Shown here in pieces: positions 20,124 through 27,915 of a stretch of DNA of 64,000 bases (positions within the stretch are counted from its first letter, which is position 1; each line of letters opens with the position of its first letter). Both the position numbers and the translations under genes were made by a program. The stretch lies in contig NZ_CP086235.1 in the NCBI RefSeq assembly GCF_023612095.1, positions 3,421,501 through 3,485,500 on the forward strand. The letters are read 5' to 3'. The notes under the pieces are model-generated. The model did not search any database. It was not told the DNA's origin and saw nothing but the letters and a program-made list of their open reading frames with translations. Source of the stretch: Cytobacillus firmus. Its GTDB lineage: Bacteria > Bacillota > Bacilli > Bacillales > Cytobacillaceae.

Positions 20124-20918
20124 CTAAATAAGAATCGCCTTGTCGCTGTTCATTTTCTCTCCGCGGATTTTCTGGAATTCCTCCAGCAGTTTTTCCACTG
20201 TCAAATCTTTCTTCTCTTCCTCATTTGTTTCAAAAATGATCTGGCCTTTATCCATCATGATCAGCCTATTTCCCAGGTCAAGAGCCTGCTGCATATTGTG
20301 GGTTACCATTAATGTGGTAAGATTATATTTTTCCACAATCTCTTTCGTGAGGCTGGTAATTAATTCTGCACGAGCCGGGTCCAAGGCAGCGGTATGTTCG
20401 TCCAAAAGTAATATTTTAGGCTCTGTGAATGTCGCCATCAGCAGGGAGAGCGCCTGCCGTTCTCCACCTGACAGCAATCCAACTTTTGCTGAAAGTCTAT
20501 TTTCCAATCCCAGATGAAGCATTTCCAGATGACTCTGGAAAAAGTCACGCCGTTTCCTGGAAACCCCTTTGCGAAGTCCGCGCGCCGCAGTTCTCGCATA
20601 AGCAATGGCCAGATTTTCCTCTATCGTCATAGCAGGGGCTGTTCCAGCCATCGGATCCTGGAAAACACGTCCAATCAGCCTGGATCTTTTATGTTCCTTA
20701 ACGAGAGTGACATCCTTTCCATCAACCAGCACTTCTCCCATATCAGGAACCAATTTGCCAGAAATCATATTCATAAGAGTCGATTTTCCCGCTCCATTAC
20801 TGCCGATAACCGTCATGAAGTCCCCTGGTTTCAGGTGAAGATGGATTTTGTGGAGAGCTGTTTTTTCATCTGGTGTTCCTTCATTAAACACTTTATGAAT
20901 CTGATTTAATTGCAGCAA
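20124..20918 (-). CDS. ABC transporter ATP-binding protein (TrpZ-type)
   Basis: Nucleotide-binding subunit of an uptake system, with Walker A IGSNGAGKSTLMN, the Q-loop VFQDPMAGTAP, signature LSGGERQALSLLMA, Walker B KILLLDEHTAALD and the H-loop VTHNMQQAL. The start is uncertain. TTG 20918 follows GGTGA and gives the usual MLQLNQIHKVF beginning; ATG codons at 20945 and 20939 lie deeper in the permease gene. It is the last gene of the operon. The D-loop and extended helical insert (GLRKGVSRKRRDFF) are typical of the partners of PF04392 binding proteins. Confidence 0.88.
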   Translation of the reverse strand: MLQLNQIHKVFNEGTPDEKTALHKIHLHLKPGDFMTVIGSNGAGKSTLMNMISGKLVPDMGEVLVDGKDVTLVKEHKRSRLIGRVFQDPMAGTAPAMTIEENLAIAYARTAARGLRKGVSRKRRDFFQSHLEMLHLGLENRLSAKVGLLSGGERQALSLLMATFTEPKILLLDEHTAALDPARAELITSLTKEIVEKYNLTTLMVTHNMQQALDLGNRLIMMDKGQIIFETNEEEKKDLTVEKLLEEFQKIRGEKMNSDKAILI

Positions 20919-21915
20919 ATTGTTCACCACTTTTCCCATAAGCATTCGTTTTTTTCGCTTCTGCCAATCTCCTGCGCTTTCTCTGCTTCTCCTTCTGCTG
21001 CTGAAAAAGCTTGGGCAGAATCAGCGCACCAATCACGATTACTGCAGTGATCAGCTTCATATCTCCTGTTTCAAGGAATTCCACTCTCAATGCAAGAGTT
21101 ACGATAATCCGATATAGAATGGCTCCTCCGATGACAGCCAGTGTAGCTCTGACAATTGTTTTTGCACCGAAAATTGCTTCTCCGATGATTACGGATGCAA
21201 GCCCGATGATGATCATCCCGATTCCCATTCCGACATCACTGAATCCGTTATACTGTGCCACTAAGGCTCCTGAAAATGCCACCAGTGCGTTTGAAATACC
21301 CAAGCCGGCTATCTTCAGGAGGTCTGTGTCAGCAGAAAAGCTGCGGATCATCGTCTCATTGTCTCCTGTCGCCCGTATAGCCAATCCAATATCTGTCTTT
21401 AAAAACAGATCAATCAGTACCTTAACAGCAAATGCCAAAACCAGCATAAGAAATAGAATCCCCCAGGTTTTAGGAACAAAACTCATTCCCAGTGCCCCAA
21501 ACAGGCTTTGGATAGCCTGATCAATCCCAAGCCCCTGCCAGAATGCTGTAAGCTTTGTGATGGCCGTTTCCTCAGACAGCAGAGGAACATTTGACTTGCC
21601 CATAATCCGGAGATTGATAGAATATAATGCAATCATCATTAAAATACCTGACAGCAGGGCATTTATCTTGCCTTTTGTATGGAGCAGCCCAGTGAAGCAG
21701 CCGGCGACAAAGCCTGCAAGCATAGCTGCCATTGTTGCCAAAAAAGGATTGTATCCTCCTACTATCATGACAGCTGCTACAGATGCACCCGTTACAAAGC
21801 TTCCATCCACCGTCAGATCGGGGAAATCTAAAATTCTGAATGAGAGGTAAACGCCCAGCGCCATTAAGGCATATATCGCACCTGCTTCAATGGAGCCAAA
21901 GATGGCAGTTGGCAT
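20893..21915 (-). CDS. ABC transporter permease (TrpY-type)
   Basis: A 340-residue permease with about nine membrane helices, related to the branched-chain amino acid/BMP permeases (motif GFSDVGMGIGMIIIGLASVIIGEAIFG). The start chosen is ATG 21915, after AAAGGAAG, 46 bp below the binding-protein stop; an upstream start at 21972 would overlap that gene. The last ~26 bp overlap the ATPase gene. The C-terminus is strongly basic. Confidence 0.89.
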   Translation of the reverse strand: MPTAIFGSIEAGAIYALMALGVYLSFRILDFPDLTVDGSFVTGASVAAVMIVGGYNPFLATMAAMLAGFVAGCFTGLLHTKGKINALLSGILMMIALYSINLRIMGKSNVPLLSEETAITKLTAFWQGLGIDQAIQSLFGALGMSFVPKTWGILFLMLVLAFAVKVLIDLFLKTDIGLAIRATGDNETMIRSFSADTDLLKIAGLGISNALVAFSGALVAQYNGFSDVGMGIGMIIIGLASVIIGEAIFGAKTIVRATLAVIGGAILYRIIVTLALRVEFLETGDMKLITAVIVIGALILPKLFQQQKEKQRKRRRLAEAKKTNAYGKSGEQFAAIKSDS

Positions 21916-21961
21916 AGTAATCTTCCTTTCTTTTAGAAAAAGCTCTAATAATTTACTGACA

Positions 21962-22972
21962 CTACTCCACAAACTCAGCTAGCCCGTTCCAACCCTCTTT
22001 TAAGTCAATACCCATTTCTTCTGCAGCCTTTTTATTGATTACCAGCTTTAGATTCTGCGGATATTGGACAGGCAGTTCGGATGGCTTCTTGCCTTCTTTT
22101 AGGATTTTTGCCGCCATTTCCCCGGCTTCATATCCAATATCTTCATAGTCAAATCCGTAAGCAGCAAAGCCCCCGCGTTTAACAGAATCCAGCTCTCCCA
22201 CGAAAAGCGGGATATCATTGTCGTTTGAAACCTGAATGACGGATTCCAAAGCGGAAACGACTGTATTATCCGTAATAATATAGATGGCATCTGCTTTTCC
22301 GACAAGTGATTCAGCAGCCTGCTTCACTTCGGAAGAATTGGATACGGTAGCTTCGGCCAATTTCATATCTGTACCTGACAGTGCTTCCTTCACCTTTTCA
22401 ATCTGCACCTCTGAATTTTGTTCTCCGGAATTGTAAATAACACCCACCGTTTCGGCCTCAAACTGTTCATCTATAAATTTAACCATGTTGGGTATCGCAT
22501 CAGGATGCGCATCTGTTGTTCCAGTTATATTTCCTTCTGGAGATTCTATTGATTTTACTAATTGTGCTCCCACTGGATCAGTTACTGAAGTAAATACAAT
22601 TGGTATATCCTTCGTTGCATTGAGTGCACTTAATGCACTGGGGGTAGAGTTGGCAAAGATCAGGTCTACTCCATCTCCGGCAAAATTATTGGCAATGGAT
22701 TGATTATTATTCTGGTCCCCCTGCGCAATCTGGACATCATAGCTTGCTTCAATGCCTGAATCCTCTAATGCCTTTTTAAAACCTTCCAGTGCCGCATCTA
22801 ACGAAGGATGCTCGACAATCTGAGTAACTCCTATATTGATTGACTCTCCCTTTTCTTTATCCGCAGAGCCGTCTTCCCCATTTGTACTTTCACTTCCGCA
22901 GCCGCTTAGCAGTAAAGTTCCTATAAGACCTGCCGCAGCTATAGCTTTAAATGTTTTTACTCTCTCTAACAT
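21962..22972 (-). CDS. ABC transporter substrate-binding lipoprotein (TrpX-type, PF04392)
   Basis: A 336-residue lipoprotein with lipobox LLSGC (Cys25) and the ABC_sub_bind fold (INIGVTQIVEHPSLDA, LIFANSTPSALSAL, FTSVTDPVGAQLV, YAAYGFDYEDIGYEAG-like ending). In streptococci such proteins with their permease and ATPase form TrpXYZ, which imports tryptophan or other aromatic compounds. No T-box is present upstream, so an aromatic substrate is possible but not shown here. It is the first gene of a three-gene operon. Confidence 0.9.
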   Translation of the reverse strand: MLERVKTFKAIAAAGLIGTLLLSGCGSESTNGEDGSADKEKGESINIGVTQIVEHPSLDAALEGFKKALEDSGIEASYDVQIAQGDQNNNQSIANNFAGDGVDLIFANSTPSALSALNATKDIPIVFTSVTDPVGAQLVKSIESPEGNITGTTDAHPDAIPNMVKFIDEQFEAETVGVIYNSGEQNSEVQIEKVKEALSGTDMKLAEATVSNSSEVKQAAESLVGKADAIYIITDNTVVSALESVIQVSNDNDIPLFVGELDSVKRGGFAAYGFDYEDIGYEAGEMAAKILKEGKKPSELPVQYPQNLKLVINKKAAEEMGIDLKEGWNGLAEFVE

Positions 22973-23112
22973 ACTGGTTGAGCCCCCTTTTATCTCTATC
23001 CTTTCACTTTATTACTTTTATGCTTTTATGCTTTTATTCACTAAATTATATAGTCAATAGCTGTACGATTCAAGAGATTTTTTAACAATTTTCAAAAAAT
23101 TAATTATATTAA

Positions 23113-23143
23113 TAAAAAAACACCGCCAAAAATGCTGCGGTGT
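23113..23143 (-). terminator. Terminator of the enoyl-CoA hydratase gene
   Basis: ACACCGC/GCGGTGT stem, followed by seven T on the minus strand. Confidence 0.75.
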
Positions 23144-23162
23144 CTCATAATGCTTATTTATT

Positions 23163-23939
23163 TTATTTCCCTTTAAACTCAGGTTTTCTTTTTTCGGCAA
23201 AAGCTGAAAGTGCTTCAACTCTATCTTCCGTCGGGATAATAACTTCGTATGCCTTTCTTTCAATCTGCAGCCCGGTCTGCAAATCAACGCCCATGCCATG
23301 CTTTACAGCAAATTTAGCCTGCTGAAGGGCAAGTGGTCCATTGTTAAGCATTTGTCCGGCAAATTCAAAACAATCATTTAAGAGATTATCCTTTTCAGCC
23401 ACTTTAGTAAGGATGCCGTAAGCAAGTGCTTCTTCAGAAGTTAGCCTTTTTGCAGTCAAAATTAATTCAAGGGCTTTAGCCTGGCCAATCAGTCTTGGCA
23501 GCCTCTGTGTGCCGCCTGCACCAGGTATGATGGCTAAGCTTGTTTCTGTGAGTCCCATGGAAGTGCCGGAAACTGCAATGCGGAAGTCGCAGGATAGTGC
23601 CAATTCCATCCCGCCACCGAACGCAAAACCGTTTATAGCAGCGATAGTAGGCTGCGGAAGCTGATCAACCAGGGAGAATACCTCACCTATTTTATATACA
23701 TTTCTGCGTACTTCCACGTCAGTTAGTGTCCTGCGCTCTTTAAGATCCGCTCCGACGCTGAAAGCTTTTTCTCCAGCCCCTGTAAAAATAACAACACGAA
23801 CATCAGGACTGGTGCGCAGTTTTTCAACTGATTCCTGGAGCTCCGACAAAGTTTCATAATTAAAAGCATTCATTGCATCAGGGCGGTTAATCGTCACTAC
23901 CGCAATATGACCTTTTTTTTCAACTGCAATAGAACTCAT
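23163..23939 (-). CDS. Enoyl-CoA hydratase/isomerase family protein
   Basis: Crotonase-fold protein of 258 residues, the standard size. The oxyanion-hole segments are GEKAFSVGADLKE and AAINGFAFGGGMELALSCD; the two catalytic glutamates of hydratases are both present (TETSLAIIPGAGGTQRLPR). It probably hydrates 2-enoyl-CoA in beta-oxidation or amino acid catabolism. It follows lcfB but is separated from it by a terminator at 24030-24058, so it has its own promoter. No FadR-like box is seen in front of it. Confidence 0.9.
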   Translation of the reverse strand: MSSIAVEKKGHIAVVTINRPDAMNAFNYETLSELQESVEKLRTSPDVRVVIFTGAGEKAFSVGADLKERRTLTDVEVRRNVYKIGEVFSLVDQLPQPTIAAINGFAFGGGMELALSCDFRIAVSGTSMGLTETSLAIIPGAGGTQRLPRLIGQAKALELILTAKRLTSEEALAYGILTKVAEKDNLLNDCFEFAGQMLNNGPLALQQAKFAVKHGMGVDLQTGLQIERKAYEVIIPTEDRVEALSAFAEKRKPEFKGK

Positions 23940-24029
23940 ATGTATCTCTCCTCTTTCTTTTGCTATCTAATAATTCGATAAATTTCGCGAAAACCCTTTC
24001 AGATTTAGCTATTCAAATGAAGAATAGAA

Positions 24030-24058
24030 AAGGACAGACAAATGCCATGCCTGCCCTT
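24030..24058 (-). terminator. Terminator of lcfB
   Basis: AAGGGCAGGC pairs with GTCTGTCCTT using two G-U pairs on the minus strand, followed by TTT. Confidence 0.6.
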
Positions 24059-24064
24059 AAAAGC

Positions 24065-25621
24065 CTATTTAGCCTGAAGAACCTGATTCTTCAATGCCCT
24101 TCGTAAGATTTTGCCAGTTGTATTCTTTGGAAGCTCCTCTAAAAATTCGATCGATGAAGGCACTTTATATCTGGCCAGATGCTCTGCACAGTATGCAAGC
24201 AGCAATTCTTCTGTCAGCTGGGGATTATTTGTTACTACATAACACTTTACCGCTTCACCCAGATTCGGGTCAGGCACGCCCAATACAGCAGCTTCTACAA
24301 CCTGCCCGTGATTATAAAGCACCTCTTCTACTTCCCGCGGATACACATTATAGCCGCCGACTAAAATAAGATCCTTTTTACGGTCAACGATATAAAAATA
24401 GCCTTCCTCATCCCTTTTTGCAAGGTCCCCTGTATAAAGCCAGCCATCACGGATTGTGGCGGCGGTTTCTTCCGGCAGCTTGTAGTACCCCTTCATTACG
24501 TTTGGCCCGCGTACGATCAATTCACCAACTTCGCCTACAGAAACTTCCTCGCCCAATTCATTTACGACTTTATTCTCAACGTTCATAATGGATTGTCCGA
24601 TCGATCCTGCTTTACGCGGTTTATCAAGCGGATTGAAGCATGTAACCGGAGAAGCTTCTGAAAGACCGTATCCTTCCGAAACAATAACATTGAATTTCTT
24701 CTCAAAACCATGGAGAAGCGCAACCGGCATGGCAGCACCACCTGATATGCACAGCCTTAATGATTTCAGATCTTCCGGATTGCCATCTTCATATTGAAGA
24801 AGGAAATTGTACATAGTCGGAACCCCGGCAAAAACAGTAGGTTCATATTTTTTGGCTAGCCTGAAAATCTCTTTCGGGCTGAATTTTGGATCTATTAAAA
24901 TGGTAGCCCCATTCATCAGAGGTGCATTGAGAGCAACCGTTAAACAGAACACATGGAACATAGGCAGAGTAGTAATAACCCGGTCATTCTCATTCATGTG
25001 TAAATAGTCACTGACATCCTTTGCATTGCTGTAGAGGTTTTTATGTGTAAGCATGGCACCTTTTGGCTTTCCTGTCGTACCGGATGTATATAGGATAACG
25101 GCTGTTTCATCTTCTTCGAGTTCAGGGCCTTTAAACCCAATATCTCCTGAAGCAATTAATTGTGTAAACGATTTCATTTTTGAAAAAGCAGATAATGCAG
25201 CCAGATTCTGTTCTGAAGCTTGTCCCTGGGGTGTTTCACAAATAATATAGTTTTCCACCTTTGGAAGCGCCTGATGCATCTTCTCAATTAACGGCACTAA
25301 TAGATCAAGCGTGACAACCGCTTTTACATCACCATTATTTACAATGTAGCCGATTTCATCAGGTGTATAAATTGGGTTGATCGGTATAACAGTTGCTCCA
25401 AGCCGCAATGCTCCATGCAGGCCGATGACAAAATGCGGTGAATTCCCCAGTAAAAGAGCAATATGATCTCCTTTTTTCACTCCCAGCTTTGAAAGCCCAT
25501 CCGCAAATTTGGTTACAGCACCATCAAGCTCCGCGTACGTACTGGACTGATCCATAAAATAATAGGCAGTCTTATCGCCCATCTTAATCGCCGTTTCATG
25601 CAGCTGCTCTGTTAAATTCAT
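24065..25621 (-). CDS. lcfB: Long-chain fatty acid-CoA ligase LcfB
   Basis: Adenylate-forming enzyme that activates fatty acids to acyl-CoA for beta-oxidation; 518 residues. The AMP-binding motif is [20 protein letters not shown], followed by [22 protein letters not shown] and the C-terminal catalytic lysine region [14 protein letters not shown]. In B. subtilis lcfB (yhfL) sits near lplJ and yhfI, as here, and belongs to the FadR regulon. A matching FadR box is 18 bp upstream of the start codon. Confidence 0.94.
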   Translation of the reverse strand: MNLTEQLHETAIKMGDKTAYYFMDQSSTYAELDGAVTKFADGLSKLGVKKGDHIALLLGNSPHFVIGLHGALRLGATVIPINPIYTPDEIGYIVNNGDVKAVVTLDLLVPLIEKMHQALPKVENYIICETPQGQASEQNLAALSAFSKMKSFTQLIASGDIGFKGPELEEDETAVILYTSGTTGKPKGAMLTHKNLYSNAKDVSDYLHMNENDRVITTLPMFHVFCLTVALNAPLMNGATILIDPKFSPKEIFRLAKKYEPTVFAGVPTMYNFLLQYEDGNPEDLKSLRLCISGGAAMPVALLHGFEKKFNVIVSEGYGLSEASPVTCFNPLDKPRKAGSIGQSIMNVENKVVNELGEEVSVGEVGELIVRGPNVMKGYYKLPEETAATIRDGWLYTGDLAKRDEEGYFYIVDRKKDLILVGGYNVYPREVEEVLYNHGQVVEAAVLGVPDPNLGEAVKCYVVTNNPQLTEELLLAYCAEHLARYKVPSSIEFLEELPKNTTGKILRRALKNQVLQAK

Positions 25622-25638
25622 TTACACTCCCCCTATAA

Positions 25639-25656
25639 TGAATGAATAGTCATTCA
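25639..25656. promoter_or_regulatory. FadR (Bacillus type) operator
   Basis: TGAATGAATAGTCATTCA matches the Bacillus FadR consensus TGAATGAMTANTCATTCA at every position. It lies just upstream of lcfB, so the gene should be repressed by FadR and induced by long-chain acyl-CoA. The TetR-family fadR gene itself is not in the window. Confidence 0.9.
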
Positions 25657-25786
25657 TTTTTATTAAATAAATTTTCTAAATATATTATATTGAAAGAAAT
25701 TTTTGTATTCAAGTAGGAAAGCGAATCTTTCACAATTTCTTTTTTCAGAGTGACTGGCTCGCAAGACCTTATATAAGAATAAGAAA

Positions 25787-25805
25787 AGCCGGCATTATGC
25801 CAGCT
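25787..25805 (-). terminator. Terminator of yhfI-lplJ
   Basis: AGCCGGCA/TGCCAGCT stem with a three-base loop, followed by TTTTCTT on the minus strand. Confidence 0.7.
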
Positions 25806-25813
25806 CTCTCTTA

Positions 25814-26803
25814 TTAATACACCAGGTTGACAAATTCTTCTTTCGTCACATTTCCGAAATAATGCTTAATTTCCACTTCTTCGAGAGCCTTTTCAATCTC
25901 TGACTTTTCATAGCGAATTCCTGTCAGCTTGTTTTCTATTTCACTAACATCGCCAACCCCAAAGAAGTCCCCGTATATTTTGCATCCCTCAATTTTTCCT
26001 TTTGTGACATTAAGTCTGATGTCAATTTGACCAACAGGGAAGCGATGAGAATGCTGAAGATCAAATTTAGGTGATCTTCCATAGTTCCAATCCCAGTTTT
26101 GATAACGCTCCCTGGACAGCTGGTGAATTCGTTCCCAGTCCTCATCCGTAAGCTTGTACTCCGGAATTTCATCTAAATCTCCAAAAATATTTTTTAGAAG
26201 CAAAGTGCGAAATTCTTCAATCGTGATTTTTTCACCCAGGAACTCCGAGATATTAGCAACCCGGCTTCGAATTGATTTAATGCCCTTTGATTCAATTTTA
26301 TCTTTTTTTACCTTAAGCGCTGAAACAACACTTTCAATTTCGGAATCAAACAAGAGGGTGCCATGGCTAAACATTCTCCCTTTGGTGGAAAACTGGGCAT
26401 TCCCGGATATTTTTCTTCCTTCTGCCATCAGATCATTCCGGCCGCTTAATTCAGCATTCACACCAAGCTTCTGCAAAGCTTCTGTAACTGGTTCGGTAAA
26501 CTTTTGGAAGTTGTGAAAGCTATCACCATCATCTTTTGTAATAAAACTGAAGTTGAGATTGCCTAAATCATGATAAACGGCCCCACCTCCAGATAGCCTT
26601 CTGACAACATGTATGCCATTATCCTCAACGTATTCCGTATTAATCTCTTCCACCGTATTCTGGTTTTTTCCGATAATAATGGAAGGTTCATTAATATAAA
26701 ACAGCAAATAGGTTTCTTCAATATCAAGATTCTTTAGTGCATATTCCTCAATAGCAAGGTTAATTCTGGGATCTGTGATTCCCTGGTTGTCGATAAATAG
26801 CAT
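25814..26803 (-). CDS. lplJ: Lipoate-protein ligase LplJ
   Basis: Enzyme that attaches free lipoate to lipoyl domains through lipoyl-AMP. The 329-residue protein has the family motif RRLSGGGAVYHDLGNLNFSFI, the catalytic lysine region DLMAEGRKISGNAQF, and the C-terminal accessory domain. Length and position beside yhfI agree with B. subtilis lplJ. It lies 12 bp after yhfI on the same strand and probably shares its transcript. Confidence 0.95.
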   Translation of the reverse strand: MLFIDNQGITDPRINLAIEEYALKNLDIEETYLLFYINEPSIIIGKNQNTVEEINTEYVEDNGIHVVRRLSGGGAVYHDLGNLNFSFITKDDGDSFHNFQKFTEPVTEALQKLGVNAELSGRNDLMAEGRKISGNAQFSTKGRMFSHGTLLFDSEIESVVSALKVKKDKIESKGIKSIRSRVANISEFLGEKITIEEFRTLLLKNIFGDLDEIPEYKLTDEDWERIHQLSRERYQNWDWNYGRSPKFDLQHSHRFPVGQIDIRLNVTKGKIEGCKIYGDFFGVGDVSEIENKLTGIRYEKSEIEKALEEVEIKHYFGNVTKEEFVNLVY

Positions 26804-26815
26804 CAGTTTTCCTCC

Positions 26816-27550
26816 TTAAAAAATATGAGACCATTGGTAATCGGCTATAGAAATAGGACCGGCATATTTAGTCGCTGCCTCCTCCTTCAGCTTTCGAAGT
26901 TCACCATAATGAGGCAAATGTGTCAGCAGCAGATTATTCACCTTTGCAATGCTTGCCAATGTTCCAGCATCCAGGCTTGTCATATGCCCTGCATTTTTCC
27001 CGTTCTGATGACCATAAAAATTACACTCGCAAACTAATAGATCAGCATTTTCGCTAAATGCCACCAGCTCTTCTTTATAAGAAGTATCTGCCGTGTAAAC
27101 AAGTGATTTGCCGTCTGCTTCAATTCTCATTGCATAACATGGCACAGGATGATTGGTTTTCATAAAGCGGATTTGAAATGGCCCTGCTGTGAGAGTGCCT
27201 TCAGGATCATAGGCAACTCCTTTTGTAATATCCTTATATGTAAGTTTGGCAAATTCAGGCTGGTCGAAAGAATGTCCATAAATCGGGAGTGCAGCTGTTT
27301 TCTTGCCCAGGAAGCCCTGAATGAGCCTTGCATGCTGCAGCACTCCTATATCCGCAATATGATCTGGATGGTAATGCGAGATAATCAGCCCATCTAAGTC
27401 TTCTGGCTGAAAAAAATTCTGCATTTTTGAAAGCACGCCGCTTCCGCAGTCGACCAGCAAATGAAATCCTTCATGCTCAAGCAAATACCCGGAACTGGCC
27501 CCATTTGCTTTAGGATATCCGCCCCAGCTGCCGATTACAGTTAACTTCAT
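26816..27550 (-). CDS. yhfI: MBL-fold metallohydrolase YhfI
   Basis: A 244-residue metallo-beta-lactamase fold hydrolase related to the RNase Z/arylsulfatase branch. The metal ligands are in ISHYHPDHIAD; further ligands are in TNHPVPCYAM, VYTADTSYKEE and LLLTHLPHYGE. The start ATG 27550 is preferred over GTG 27553 because it is correctly spaced from GGAGGG. The substrate is unknown. Confidence 0.88.
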   Translation of the reverse strand: MKLTVIGSWGGYPKANGASSGYLLEHEGFHLLVDCGSGVLSKMQNFFQPEDLDGLIISHYHPDHIADIGVLQHARLIQGFLGKKTAALPIYGHSFDQPEFAKLTYKDITKGVAYDPEGTLTAGPFQIRFMKTNHPVPCYAMRIEADGKSLVYTADTSYKEELVAFSENADLLVCECNFYGHQNGKNAGHMTSLDAGTLASIAKVNNLLLTHLPHYGELRKLKEEAATKYAGPISIADYQWSHIF

Positions 27551-27737
27551 CACAAATTCCCTCCTACTATAACTGGATAACCTGGTTTTCCTATGTCCAA
27601 TATACTCGATTATGCCTATTTTTTCACTTTTTTAAAATTGTATTGAAACAGATGTTGACATGAAATTTCTGTTATAATACAATGAACTTAAATAATCAAA
27701 CTATTTAGAACAAAAACACAAATCAGGAGGCTTCAAT

Positions 27738-27872
27738 ATGATTCAAAACATTATGGAGTTTTTTAGAAACCTGCCGGCAAAGCAATGTTCAGAATGCGGG
27801 AAGTCGATCGACGAACAGCATGAATGCTACGGAAACAAGTGCGAAAAATGCATGGGAATGACAGATTTATAG
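27738..27872 (+). CDS. yhfH: YhfH family small zinc-ribbon-like protein
   Basis: A 44-residue protein after a strong AGGAGG site. MIQNIMEFFRNLPAKQCSEC opens the protein, and two CxxC pairs (C17/C20 and C35/C38) with a further C30 suggest a small zinc site. Its position beside yhfI and its size agree with Bacillus YhfH. A terminator follows directly. Function unknown. Confidence 0.85.
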   Translation: MIQNIMEFFRNLPAKQCSECGKSIDEQHECYGNKCEKCMGMTDL

Positions 27873-27884
27873 AATAATATATTT

Positions 27885-27911
27885 AAAGCCAGCCCACACA
27901 GGGCTGGCTTT
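27885..27911. terminator. Bidirectional terminator between yhfH and yhgE
   Basis: AAAGCCAGCCC/GGGCTGGCTTT perfect stem with a five-base loop. Confidence 0.85.
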
Positions 27912-27915
27912 GCTT

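Noticed and set aside
23008-23036. Short direct repeats TGCTTTTA
   Set aside because: Only two to three low-complexity copies; no sign of CRISPR or a regulatory array.
22973-23160. Possible T-box leader in front of the TrpX-type gene
   Set aside because: No T-box core sequence or antiterminator-like pairing is seen on the minus strand.
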